This document shows positions 16,997 to 25,015 of a stretch of 46,928 bases of DNA, in pieces. The stretch spans positions 1-46,928 of IMG/VR virus record IMGVR_UViG_3300033064_007809. One strand, 5' to 3'. A model generated the notes under the pieces. That model was given only the letters and a program-made list of their open reading frames with translations, was not told the origin of the DNA and searched no databases. Position numbers and translations under genes: made by a program. Origin of the DNA: a virus. Positions within the stretch are counted from its first letter, which is position 1, and each line of letters opens with the position of its first letter.

Positions 16997-17746
16997 GTGC
17001 CCAACAACGTCCTGCTCATCTCAGACATCCATTCTAGAGACGATGCTCTCTACAAACTAATTGAATCTGAGTCGGTCAATGCGGCACTTAACAACGGCGA
17101 ACATTTAGTTTTTTTGGGCGATCTTTCAGACTGTAGAGATAAACTTTACAGGCCTGGGTGTTCTTTCCTTCGCGTCTATGAGCTTGTTAAACAGCTCTGC
17201 GACGAAGGCTATGCCACCCTACTCCACTCTAACCACGCTCAAAATCTCACCGATCACTTTATTGGCCGTAGAAAAGTCAGAAAAGGAATCGTGGGGTTTA
17301 AGCAGACTTTAGAAGAACTCGAGACTTTAGACGAACCTACTCGAGACGAAATGATCTCGTGGTTAGATTCTAGGCCTCTCACATATACCTATAAATCCGA
17401 GAACGGAAAGACATATAAAATAGCTCATGCTTTTTACCAAAAAGACTTTGAGTATAAATACCTAGAGACGGAGACGCTTACCCCCGACGAAATCGATCTT
17501 ACCCTCCGCGGACGAAAGTCCTCATGGATGTGGCAGGGACGCCAAATTACAAAACGCACAGGATTCTGGCGTAATTCTAAGCGTTGGGGGGCCGTCGGTT
17601 CTGATGTTCTTTGTTCGGGTCATTGGGCCCAAATTATTCACCAACCAAACTGCATAGTCAACGATCCGGGTGGCGACGCCACTGACGGCACTCTTGGCAT
17701 TTTTAATTGTAACTCTCACTCCTTCACCATTCACACCGCACCATGA
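16997..17746 (+). CDS. Calcineurin-like metallophosphoesterase
   Basis: A 249-residue protein from a GTG codon. It carries the ordered metal-binding motifs of the calcineurin-like family: D-I-H at residues 9-11, GDLSD near 42, SNHA near 80 (the usual GNH with Ser for Gly), a His in KIAHAF and SGHW near 215. The spacing is that of phage PPP-type phosphatases such as lambda PP and of ApaH-like diadenosine tetraphosphatases. Substrate cannot be told from sequence: phosphoprotein, Ap4A-type nucleotides and RNA ends are options. The stop overlaps the nrdB-like start by 4 bases, so it leads a nucleotide-metabolism operon. Confidence 0.75.
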   Translation: MPNNVLLISDIHSRDDALYKLIESESVNAALNNGEHLVFLGDLSDCRDKLYRPGCSFLRVYELVKQLCDEGYATLLHSNHAQNLTDHFIGRRKVRKGIVGFKQTLEELETLDEPTRDEMISWLDSRPLTYTYKSENGKTYKIAHAFYQKDFEYKYLETETLTPDEIDLTLRGRKSSWMWQGRQITKRTGFWRNSKRWGAVGSDVLCSGHWAQIIHQPNCIVNDPGGDATDGTLGIFNCNSHSFTIHTAP

Positions 17747-18744
17747 GCAGTATTCTTGAGCATAATAAAATGATTTTTAAAACCGACAACGGTTTTGATT
17801 ATCCGCAATTTTACCAGTACTACGAGAACACCGTAGCCTCTGTTTGGCGGCACCAAGAGGTGGCAATGGAGGGAGATCTACGAGATTGGCAGTTTAACTC
17901 AACACCTGACGAAAGGGCCGTTATAGCTGGAATTTTAAAGGGGTTTGTGAGCGCCGAATTGGGAATTGGATGTTACTGGGCAAATGAAGTATGCCGAATT
18001 TTCCCCAAGCCAGAGATTCAAGCAATGGCCAGAGCGTTTTCATTTTTTGAAACAATTCACGCTGCCGCCTACTCCTACCTCAATGATGTCCTAGGTCTTA
18101 ACGAATACGAGGAGTTCATCAACGATCCAATTGCCTGCTCAAAGATTGAGACTTTTTTCCAAAAGTATTCCGATAAGGTCTCTTTGGCAGTGTTCTCTGG
18201 AGCCGGTGAGGGTGTTAGTTTGTTTAGTTCCTTTGCGGTACTGTTGAGCTTCAACAAAGATGGTAGGTATAAGGGCCTAGCACAAATCATCTCCTGGAGT
18301 GCCATCGACGAGGCAACGCACTCCGAGGCAGGATGCGCTTTGTTTAGGTGCCTTGTGGAAGAGACTGGGCTTAGTGACTCTGACCGAGAGGAAATCTATG
18401 ATGGCTTCCGTCTCATTCTTGAGAAGGAGTTTGCCTTCATTGACCATATTTTTAACTCGGCGCATATCGCCTCGGTTGATGCCGAAGAACTGAAAGCATA
18501 TATTACTAATAGGGCTAATGAACGTTTACTTACGCTCGGCCTTGAGCAGATCTTCCACCTTTCCACCGAAGAACTCTCTAAGGCAAAACTATTAGCCGCT
18601 TGGTTTGATCCAATGATCAAAGGTGCGAGTAGCGTAGATGCTTTTGCACAAAGCAAGTCCGGCGATAACTATATCGCCAAACCCACTCAGGATTTTATGA
18701 GCGTTGATTTAACTTGCTTAGATCTTGAGACATGCGTAGCCTAG
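17743..18744 (+). CDS. nrdB: Ribonucleotide reductase class I small subunit (R2)
   Basis: A 333-residue ferritin-like protein. Aligning by spacing with E. coli R2 gives metal ligands E72, E103, H106, E156, E190 and H193 and the radical tyrosine Y110 (motif ETIHAAAY). The first ligand is Glu, where E. coli R2 has Asp84; all other spacings (31, 3, 34, 3) match exactly. It works with the large subunit encoded at 19445 to make dNTPs for phage replication. The start overlaps the phosphoesterase stop. Two small late-type genes are set between this gene and the large subunit, an interruption of the usual pairing. Confidence 0.9.
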   Translation: MSSILEHNKMIFKTDNGFDYPQFYQYYENTVASVWRHQEVAMEGDLRDWQFNSTPDERAVIAGILKGFVSAELGIGCYWANEVCRIFPKPEIQAMARAFSFFETIHAAAYSYLNDVLGLNEYEEFINDPIACSKIETFFQKYSDKVSLAVFSGAGEGVSLFSSFAVLLSFNKDGRYKGLAQIISWSAIDEATHSEAGCALFRCLVEETGLSDSDREEIYDGFRLILEKEFAFIDHIFNSAHIASVDAEELKAYITNRANERLLTLGLEQIFHLSTEELSKAKLLAAWFDPMIKGASSVDAFAQSKSGDNYIAKPTQDFMSVDLTCLDLETCVA

Positions 18745-18754
18745 GTTTAAAGAC
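18745..18754 (+). promoter_or_regulatory. GTTTAAAGAC candidate late promoter
   Basis: An exact decamer copy right after the nrdB stop and 19 bases before the ATG at 18773. It would drive the small gene and the tagged HNH gene separately from the reductase genes. Confidence 0.5.
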
Positions 18755-18772
18755 AATCAACTGAGAAAGATT

Positions 18773-18943
18773 ATGGCAATTCATTCAGTCCCTGATAACA
18801 ATCCGGCCTACATGGCCCAGAGCCATGGCACTACGTGTCTCATCACCGATCCCCGCGCCGACGTATTATTGGCTAGGATTCATAACGAGCGCATAGCTAA
18901 ATTAAAAAAACATAAAACCATTCTTGACGCATGGACGATCTAA
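18773..18943 (+). CDS. Small hypothetical protein (56 aa)
   Basis: An ATG-initiated frame of 56 codons. The preceding GAGAAAG gives a plausible ribosome binding site, and the end overlaps the start of the HNH gene by 13 bases in another frame. The C-terminal part (RIHNERIAKLKKHKTILDAW) is a basic amphipathic helix. No known family. Support comes from the position, the candidate promoter and the coupling to the next gene. Confidence 0.5.
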   Translation: MAIHSVPDNNPAYMAQSHGTTCLITDPRADVLLARIHNERIAKLKKHKTILDAWTI

Positions 18944-19359
18944 ATGTCCCTAATGGCTGGAGGGTGAGAGGTAGGGAGCAAGGAGGAAGAGATTTTTCTG
19001 ATTCTAAGGAAGCTTGGAAGAAGTATAAAGATTCTCCCTACGAGGTGAGTAATAAGGGCAGAGTGAGACGCAAAGAGGCCAACGGCTCATATAACATGCG
19101 TAAGCCTCGTGACGATGACCGCAAACACCTCAGAGTAAATCTGACCTGGAACGGCAAACGTGAAGAGCCACCACTTCACCAGCTCGTTATGGAACTTTTT
19201 GGTCCTCCTAAGCCATCTGGTAAGCACATTGTAATTTTGCACAAAGACAACAATGGTACGAACAACGCCATCTCCAACCTCAAGTGGGGGACAAGGTCCC
19301 AAAACGTGCAACAGGCCCACGATGACGGCTTAATTAAAAAGGGTTCATCCAAAAAATAA
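18931..19359 (+). CDS. VPNGW-tagged NUMOD4/HNH endonuclease-like protein
   Basis: A 142-residue protein. Residues 6-10 are V-P-N-G-W, the tag variant. Then comes a NUMOD4-type DNA-binding segment (YEVSNKGRVRR) and an HNH_3-like nuclease core with LHQLVMELFG, then HKDNNGTNNAISNLKWGT and a C-terminal helix QNVQQAHDDG. These two domains are typical of free-standing homing endonucleases. The first His of the HNH core is present; the second appears as ILHKDNN. Position between nrdB and nrdA fits a homing enzyme. The tag and late-type promoter instead suggest a role in or with the virion; both may hold. Confidence 0.75.
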   Translation: MDDLNVPNGWRVRGREQGGRDFSDSKEAWKKYKDSPYEVSNKGRVRRKEANGSYNMRKPRDDDRKHLRVNLTWNGKREEPPLHQLVMELFGPPKPSGKHIVILHKDNNGTNNAISNLKWGTRSQNVQQAHDDGLIKKGSSKK

Positions 19360-19417
19360 TTTGTAGTTAGTTAGTAACAACTTAACTACTAAGCTACTAA
19401 GCTTTATCTTTTTCATA

Positions 19418-19423
19418 TATAAT
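19418..19423 (+). promoter_or_regulatory. -10 box TATAAT before the reductase large subunit
   Basis: TATAAT in an AT-rich 80-base spacer, 22 bases before the ATG at 19445. The upstream spacer contains repeated ACTACTAAG/GCTACTAAG units and an imperfect inverted repeat. No TG extension and no clear -35. Confidence 0.4.
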
Positions 19424-19444
19424 ATACTACTAAGAAGCCTCACT

Positions 19445-21364
19445 ATGTCCGAAGCCCAAGTCCCCTCCTGGATGTCCCAGGAAGCAATAGATACTTTGTC
19501 GCGAGGATATCTCAGCGCAGGAGAAACACCACGTGGTATGTTTGAGCGTGTTGCCAAAACTGCCGCCAAGTACCTCGCCAAAACGCCGGGCATTGAGCAG
19601 GATATTTTTGAGATATTTTGGAAGGGGTATATTGGTGGGGCCTCTCCTGTACTGAGCAACTTTGGGGCGAATTCTGGTCTCCCGATTAGTTGTTATTCTA
19701 ACCATATCTCAGACTCCGTTCCTTCCATCTACTCCCATTTGAAGGAGTCAGCAGCCCTCTCCCAACATGGCGGAGGAGTGGGAACGTTTTTTGGGGATAT
19801 TAGGCCCGCCGGAGCGCCGATCTCATCGGGCGGAGGCAAGAGCACAGGGGTGGTGCCTTGGATGAGACAATTTGACCAATGCGCCTGTGTGGTTAGTCAG
19901 GGTGGGGTGAGGAGGGGAAGTTTTGCTCTATATCTTCCCATCGACCACCCTGATCTTCTAGAAGTCCTCCGCACCAAGGATCATTCACAGGGCGACCCTA
20001 GAGATTTCATTGATAGCAATATTGCCGTGACTATTACCGATGAGTGGGCGGAGAGTCTGCTTACAGGAGATCTAGAGAAGAAAAGGATCTTTGGCGAGGT
20101 GCTCAAAATGAGACTTGTATCAGGGTCACCATACATCATTTTTATTGACAATGCCAACCGCGCCAATCCGGAATGCTATACACAACGGGGCCTAAGCGTC
20201 AAGCTCTCAAATTTATGCAGCGAAATTTTCCTCCACACCGACGAAAACCACACCTTTGTTTGTGTTCTTTCATCGCTCAACCTTGCCCGTTGGGAGGAGT
20301 GGAAGGACTGGAAGGGGCCAAATACGGGTAAATCTGTGCCGGAACTTGCAATATATCTTCTCGATGCCGTGGTTGAAGAGTTTTGTCATAAGGCCGAGCG
20401 TATCACCTCAATGGGGAGGGCGGTAAGGTTCGCTCGCAAATCCCGTGCCCTTGGCCTAGGTACCATGGGCCTACATGCTCTCTATCAGTCCAAAGGGTTG
20501 CCTTTCGCCTCGCCCGAGGCCCGGCAACTTAACACCGAGACTCACAAATTTATCAAGGAAAAGGCCCTCAAAGCCTCGCGGGACATGGCCGCCACTTACG
20601 GCGAGCCGGAATGGTGCCAAGGCACCGGCCTTCGCCACACTCACCTTATGGCAATTGCACCCACAAAGTCCAACTCAGTGATTTGTGGGGCGGGGAGCGA
20701 AGGAATTGAGCCCATTGACGCAAATTACTACGTTGCCAAACAGGCCAAGGGCACTTTTATTCGCAAAAACAAGTACCTCGTTGAGTATCTCGAGCAGAGC
20801 GGCCATAACACAGACGAGACTTGGGAATCCATCATGGAGTTTAGGGGATCAGTGCAGCATCTCAAGTTCTTAGATGATCGCGCCAAGGAGGTTTTTAAAA
20901 CCGCCCGCGAAATCGATCAGTTTGAACTGATTTACCAGGCCTCAGATCGCCAAAAGTTTGTTTGCCAGGGCCAGTCCCTTAATCTTTTTGTTGATCCTGA
21001 GGCCGCACCTGAGTATCTTTTTAGACTCCACCTAATTGCCTGGAAGATGGGTCTAAAATCGCTCTATTATCTTAAAAGTAGTTCTTTGCTCGTTAAGAAG
21101 CAGCGTCAAGGAGCCACCAAGACGGCCAAAATTGTGACCAAGGAGGCTTGTCCTTATTGCTCCATGGCCAAGTCTTTGCTTAAGAGCCAAGGTTGGGCGG
21201 TTGAAGAGATAGATCGTTCGAAGTTTCCGAATTCCGAATGGGTGTGGAAAACCGTGCCTCAGATCTGGCTCAATGGCCAACACATAGGTGGCTATGCAAA
21301 TCTTGCAAAAAAACTTGGCAAGGGAGAAAAATCTTACGGTGAGTGTGCGGCTTGCGAGGGTTGA
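19445..21364 (+). CDS. nrdA: Ribonucleotide reductase class I large subunit with inserted glutaredoxin domain
   Basis: A 639-residue protein. The reductase core (about 1-555) lacks the N-terminal ATP cone and has the active-site set: C83 and C273 as the redox pair, N256-x-C258-x-E260 at the radical site, and Y541-Y542 for radical transfer. Residues 561-625 are a complete glutaredoxin: CPYC at 569-572, TVPQIWLNG, then GGYANL. The protein ends GECAACEG, which looks like the C-terminal swinging-arm cysteines (C634, C637) of class I enzymes. So the glutaredoxin is placed between core and tail, and could reduce the tail in the same chain. It pairs with the R2 gene at 17743. Confidence 0.9.
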   Translation: MSEAQVPSWMSQEAIDTLSRGYLSAGETPRGMFERVAKTAAKYLAKTPGIEQDIFEIFWKGYIGGASPVLSNFGANSGLPISCYSNHISDSVPSIYSHLKESAALSQHGGGVGTFFGDIRPAGAPISSGGGKSTGVVPWMRQFDQCACVVSQGGVRRGSFALYLPIDHPDLLEVLRTKDHSQGDPRDFIDSNIAVTITDEWAESLLTGDLEKKRIFGEVLKMRLVSGSPYIIFIDNANRANPECYTQRGLSVKLSNLCSEIFLHTDENHTFVCVLSSLNLARWEEWKDWKGPNTGKSVPELAIYLLDAVVEEFCHKAERITSMGRAVRFARKSRALGLGTMGLHALYQSKGLPFASPEARQLNTETHKFIKEKALKASRDMAATYGEPEWCQGTGLRHTHLMAIAPTKSNSVICGAGSEGIEPIDANYYVAKQAKGTFIRKNKYLVEYLEQSGHNTDETWESIMEFRGSVQHLKFLDDRAKEVFKTAREIDQFELIYQASDRQKFVCQGQSLNLFVDPEAAPEYLFRLHLIAWKMGLKSLYYLKSSSLLVKKQRQGATKTAKIVTKEACPYCSMAKSLLKSQGWAVEEIDRSKFPNSEWVWKTVPQIWLNGQHIGGYANLAKKLGKGEKSYGECAACEG

Positions 21365-21380
21365 TCTTCTTCCCATCTCA

Positions 21381-21389
21381 TGATATAAT
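21381..21389 (+). promoter_or_regulatory. Extended -10 promoter TGATATAAT
   Basis: Perfect TATAAT with a TG extension, 27 bases before the ATG of the pyrophosphohydrolase gene. Belongs to the set of host-type promoters before nucleotide and replication genes. Confidence 0.5.
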
Positions 21390-21415
21390 ATTCCTATCTA
21401 CTAGTACCCAATTAC

Positions 21416-21898
21416 ATGGCAGCTACAGAATTTGATTACGTAAAGTTCATCGATGAGGGGTTTGAGTCCCAACAAAAATATGCCAAAAAGGTTGGTGAGG
21501 CAGGGCCATTGGACCCCGATCTCGACCTTAAAACCAGATATGCCAAAGTCATTGAGCATTTTGGACATATGATGGAGGAAGCAATTGAAGCCCGCGTATA
21601 TGTCCCGCGGCGAAGCTGGAAAAATGGCGAACGGAGTTACTTAGACAATGATGAAATGCGCCAGGAGTTTATTGCTGAACTTTATGACGTTCTGCTTTTT
21701 CACCGGGCCATTTTGGCCTATGCGGGCATAACTGGCGAAGAGTTTGCAAAAATTGCTGCTAAAAAACAGGCCTATAATCAAGTTAGGCCGGATCATAATG
21801 TCAATGGCAATGCGCCAGTCGTCGATTCTCCGGCCGCTGAGCTTCAAGGCCTTTGCCCCTCCGCCGTTCTTCTATCTGATTTTGCCCTCGGGCGATAA
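21416..21898 (+). CDS. All-alpha NTP pyrophosphohydrolase (dUTPase/MazG-like)
   Basis: A 160-residue helical protein. It shows the metal-binding pattern of the dimeric dUTPase/MazG superfamily: EEAIEARVYVPRRSWK (E-E-x-x-E), then E...ELYDVLLF (E-x-x-D) and a C-terminal K-x-x-x-N-x-x-R-x-x-H. These enzymes cleave (d)NTPs to (d)NMP and pyrophosphate; the PRRSWK segment is typical of the dUTPase side of the family. Here it could keep dUTP low and, by supplying dUMP or dCMP, feed the synthase at 28757. The C-terminal 30 residues after the His are unmatched. Confidence 0.7.
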   Translation: MAATEFDYVKFIDEGFESQQKYAKKVGEAGPLDPDLDLKTRYAKVIEHFGHMMEEAIEARVYVPRRSWKNGERSYLDNDEMRQEFIAELYDVLLFHRAILAYAGITGEEFAKIAAKKQAYNQVRPDHNVNGNAPVVDSPAAELQGLCPSAVLLSDFALGR

Positions 21899-21900
21899 TT

Positions 21901-22083
21901 ATGGTCCTTCCACGCCAGCGCCTCTTCCAAGACCTACCCGACGACTCCTGTAGAAATTGCGCTGGGCGCGGTTTCCTACTCTTTGAGAGAGCGGATCTGG
22001 ATAATAAAATAATGCCCAATGAAGTAATTGAATGCGGAGTATGTAATGGTACAGGCAAACGTAAAACAGATAAATGCGAATAG
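21901..22083 (+). CDS. Small DnaJ-type zinc-finger protein (60 aa)
   Basis: Two CxxCxGxG motifs, CRNCAGRG and CGVCNGTG, about 25 residues apart, the paired zinc-ribbon pattern of DnaJ central domains. With only 60 residues and no J domain it can bind one zinc. The start is 2 bases after the previous stop; the end overlaps the HNH gene. Role unknown; such stand-alone fingers may help fold or deliver partner proteins. Confidence 0.6.
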   Translation: MVLPRQRLFQDLPDDSCRNCAGRGFLLFERADLDNKIMPNEVIECGVCNGTGKRKTDKCE

Positions 22084-22531
22084 CCAGGTTCTGGTGCTTA
22101 ATGCGTCATACGAACCTCTCAACATTGTGTCGTGGAAGCGTGCCATCATCCTTTTGCTCAAAGAAAAAGCGGCATTCATCTCCGCTAAAGTCATCCGCCT
22201 TGTAGAGTATATTAAGGTGCCTTTCTCTAAAATCAATGCAATGAGACCTTCTCGAAATATGATTTATAAGCGAGACGGGCATAAATGCCAGTATTGTGGC
22301 TCGACAAGAAAACTAACAATTGACCACGTAGTACCAAGGAGTAAGGGAGGCGAGGATTCCTGGTCCAATATGGTTGTAGCATGTTCTTCTTGCAATACAC
22401 GCAAAGGAAACACACTTCTCGAGCAATCGGGGATGAAGTTGGCGCGAAAACCCACCGCCCCCCTCAATAAGTTCGTATTTGCTCTTTGGGACTCTAATAA
22501 TCCTGAGTGGCAAAAATATAATTTTATTTAA
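22046..22531 (+). CDS. HNH endonuclease, cyanobacterial type
   Basis: I choose the ATG at 22046, with GGAG about 9 bases before it; a TTG 18 bases upstream is in frame. The protein (161 residues) matches a well-known HNH family: LVLNASYEPLNIVSWKRA, then IKVPF and PSRNMIYKRDGHKCQYCG, then LTIDHVVPRSKGG and WSNMVVACSSCN. The two CxxC pairs bind structural zinc and D-H / N / H form the nuclease site. Members occur in many cyanobacteria and their phages, as possible homing or packaging nickases. It overlaps the zinc-finger gene by 38 bases. Confidence 0.85.
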   Translation: MVQANVKQINANSQVLVLNASYEPLNIVSWKRAIILLLKEKAAFISAKVIRLVEYIKVPFSKINAMRPSRNMIYKRDGHKCQYCGSTRKLTIDHVVPRSKGGEDSWSNMVVACSSCNTRKGNTLLEQSGMKLARKPTAPLNKFVFALWDSNNPEWQKYNFI

Positions 22532-23104
22532 ATGTCAGATCTATCCGTCACATTATTTAGTTTTGGAAAGCACAAACAGTCAATGGGGAATTTAGTTCTC
22601 TTGTGGTCTTGGCTTGAGCCGTTTTTGGACTGGTTTTTAAACGCATTTAACGTCCACATACTTAGTAGGCATAGAATTAATGCCGATTTACTTCGCAAAA
22701 TTTTTGACGAACTAGATGCTTATTGGTTAAAAAATTCGGAATCCAAGGCCTATTCCGAAGCAGATGCCCGGCTCATCATAATGCTCTTTTTGCAATCAAT
22801 CGATGACGGTGAGTTGGACCGAAAAGAACTCCTTGCACTCACGGACTTCATTCAACGCAAGTGGGCGCCAGAGATTGCACTTGGCAAAACCCTCTCCTAC
22901 ACCGAAGAAGTAATAGAGGCACGTATTGAGGCCACGGTGGACCAGGCAGTACAACTTTACGAAAAAACAAACATGGAGAAGCCGCTCACCCCAGAGGACT
23001 TTATTGCCAATACCGCAGAGATCATCTACCATGAGCCGGATGGAAGTACTGCCCAGGCCCTCCTTGGTGGAATGATGGAGATTAGGAATAAACTTGTATT
23101 TTGA
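22532..23104 (+). CDS. Hypothetical protein (190 aa)
   Basis: The ATG follows the HNH stop directly. Near residues 20-45 a hydrophobic stretch (LVLLWSWLEPFLDWFLNAF) may be an amphipathic or membrane-associated helix. The rest is predominantly helical and acidic, with DDGELDRKELLALTDFI resembling an EF-hand-like helix pair but lacking a complete loop. No family recognised. Co-directional with neighbours; ends 1 base before the GIY-YIG start. Confidence 0.5.
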   Translation: MSDLSVTLFSFGKHKQSMGNLVLLWSWLEPFLDWFLNAFNVHILSRHRINADLLRKIFDELDAYWLKNSESKAYSEADARLIIMLFLQSIDDGELDRKELLALTDFIQRKWAPEIALGKTLSYTEEVIEARIEATVDQAVQLYEKTNMEKPLTPEDFIANTAEIIYHEPDGSTAQALLGGMMEIRNKLVF

Positions 23105-23105
23105 G

Positions 23106-23759
23106 ATGAAAAAATATCATTATGTTTATTATTCTTATGAAGAGTGGGGTCGTGGGTATATCGGCGTTCGTACATCTAAATGCTTACCTGAAGAGGATAC
23201 TAGATACCTCGGTAGTTTTACGGATAAAACTTTTAAACCTGCAGAAAAAATAGTTTTATATGTATTTGATACTAGAAAAAAAGCATTAAATGCTGAAATA
23301 ATTCTACATGACTTTTATAAAGTTCACATTAATCCGCATTTTGCTAATAAATCAAAAATGATTTCGTCAGGATTTTGCACGGAGGGAATTCCTCTTTCTT
23401 TGGAACATCGTCAAAAAATTGGTAAAAAAGTAAAAGGGCTTTTTGCTGGAGAAAAGCACCCTATGTTTGGTAAAAAGCACTCTGAAAAAACTAAAAAACT
23501 AATTTCTAAAGATAGCAAGGCTAGAGGAGTTCCAAAGCATCATATTGAACTCTTACATCAGTTAAGGAGAAATCCCTACGTATGGAATAACGCGCATACA
23601 ATCTATCTAGCATGGACGAAAAATAATAGGCCAGGAAGTTATAGACTCTCTAAACTTTTAGATGGAGAATACACTCATAAAAATTTAGAGAGAATTTGTC
23701 AAAAGTTTAAATCAGGGTGGGTACCGACCGAATTTACAAACTCCAAATCGGTTTCATAG
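23106..23759 (+). CDS. GIY-YIG homing endonuclease with NUMOD3 motif
   Basis: I take the ATG at 23106. The N-terminus has the GIY-YIG-like pair YVYYSYEEWGRGYIGVR, the catalytic Arg in VRTSK and the Glu in NAEIILHDFY. Near residue 120 there is a NUMOD3 DNA-binding repeat (GEKHPMFGKKHSEKTKK). These are features of Seg-like free-standing homing endonucleases. The gene is clearly more AT-rich than its neighbours, as expected for a recent arrival. Its 3' end overlaps the convergent methyltransferase by 26 bases. Confidence 0.75.
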   Translation: MKKYHYVYYSYEEWGRGYIGVRTSKCLPEEDTRYLGSFTDKTFKPAEKIVLYVFDTRKKALNAEIILHDFYKVHINPHFANKSKMISSGFCTEGIPLSLEHRQKIGKKVKGLFAGEKHPMFGKKHSEKTKKLISKDSKARGVPKHHIELLHQLRRNPYVWNNAHTIYLAWTKNNRPGSYRLSKLLDGEYTHKNLERICQKFKSGWVPTEFTNSKSVS

Positions 23760-24954
23760 GGTCTTTAGCAACCACATTACTTTGCCTTAAAATTTTGTAG
23801 GTACCATCAGGTTTGAGTTCAGGATCTATCCAAGTCCTATTGCCATCAAGAGCTTGAATTATCTCTTCTATCCAGTTAGCGGCTGTGCATGCCGGAACAT
23901 TTTGTGCAATTACATTACTACTTTTGGTGGGAATATGGACTTTGGCGGCATAATCGTCAGGAAAGCCCATCAGAGCTAATGCTTCAGACGTGATTAACCA
24001 ACGGTCTTCGTAGGGATGTACTAACATCGGCATAGTTTTCCACATTAAAGCGGCCGAGCGTTGCCACGCGAGCTTCATGCTCCCATCCATGATATTTTTG
24101 CCCGCTTTTTTCTTATCTAGGGTAAAATTGAGCCATCGATTTGCCCGCTCATCTTTGACAACCCTGCAGGCCTCTTCAAGCCAGCCCGAGTCGTAGATTA
24201 CGTTCCAGACACTTACCATGCGGTTAGAGGCTACTGCTTTCAAAATATCTTGTTTTGTCGAGCCTCTGTACTTCGATTCGATAAATTGCCAAAGTGGATC
24301 GGAGGAAGGCGCAGACTTATTGCTGACGGGTTCTGATGGGGCAAATCTCCCACTCCTTAGGAATTCGTGAAAAGGCACGTAGGGCTTCTTGATTGGCTCG
24401 AGGACAGGGACCTCAACTCCTTGCCACAAAAAGAAGAATGAGCGGGTTCTCTCTTGGGGGATCCCGTGGTTTAGTGATGTGGTCTTTACCAAACTCATAG
24501 TGTAGCCATGGCGCTGCGCAAGTTCATTGATCCGTTCGGCGAATACTTCCCCCATCTTAGAGTAGAGTGCCGGGGCGTTTTCCACAATCATCGCCCTGGG
24601 CTTAATTTTGGACATTGCAAACTCGGACCCATTGAGCATGTGCATATTGCTCGGTGCACTGCATCCTCGCGGATTATTTACCTTATCGCCGGATGTCGTA
24701 TTTCCCATGCTCAAACCCGCGCAGGGCGGAAGACAGGTCACAATATCCACACGCTGAGAAGGATATTGTCCCTCATCCAGCTCATAATAGGGCACTTTGT
24801 CGAAGTACTTCAGGCAATATTGGTCATTGGCGCCAAAAACACTCCCCCACGACGCAATCCATTCTGGCGGTTTGCCAAGTGCCTTGGTGGCGCCAAGCAC
24901 GCTTCCGCCGATGAGCGGGATTACGTGCCCGTGGGTGTAGGGTTGAGTGGTCAT
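23734..24954 (-). CDS. C5-cytosine DNA methyltransferase-like protein
   Basis: The only minus-strand gene between 8 and 47 kb. It has the C5-MTase motifs in order: a PPC loop (LPPCAGLS, catalytic Cys, motif IV), VENAP (motif VI, usually ENV), IPQERTRSFFF (motif VIII QxRxR), LMGFPDDY and a QNVPA ending (motif IX-X). The usual N-terminal SAM motif FxGxGG appears as VIPLIGGSVLG. The target-recognition region lies around residues 205-310 and looks short. It may protect phage DNA from host restriction. Its opposite orientation suggests separate acquisition or timing. Confidence 0.8.
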   Translation of the reverse strand: MTTQPYTHGHVIPLIGGSVLGATKALGKPPEWIASWGSVFGANDQYCLKYFDKVPYYELDEGQYPSQRVDIVTCLPPCAGLSMGNTTSGDKVNNPRGCSAPSNMHMLNGSEFAMSKIKPRAMIVENAPALYSKMGEVFAERINELAQRHGYTMSLVKTTSLNHGIPQERTRSFFFLWQGVEVPVLEPIKKPYVPFHEFLRSGRFAPSEPVSNKSAPSSDPLWQFIESKYRGSTKQDILKAVASNRMVSVWNVIYDSGWLEEACRVVKDERANRWLNFTLDKKKAGKNIMDGSMKLAWQRSAALMWKTMPMLVHPYEDRWLITSEALALMGFPDDYAAKVHIPTKSSNVIAQNVPACTAANWIEEIIQALDGNRTWIDPELKPDGTYKILRQSNVVAKDPMKPIWSL

Positions 24955-25015
24955 GGTAATGTTAAGAGTCGTATCGTTCTGAGGGACCTTAGACTGAAAA
25001 CCAGGAGTTTATAGT

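Noticed and set aside
19360-19440. Repeated ACTAAG units before nrdA as an attachment site or regulatory array
   Set aside because: The units are short, irregular and AT-rich; the inverted repeat is imperfect. Not enough to name a function.
19457-19474. QVPSWMS at the N-terminus of the RNR large subunit as a tag variant
   Set aside because: It lacks the Gly-Trp pair, and the gene has a host-type rather than late-type promoter.
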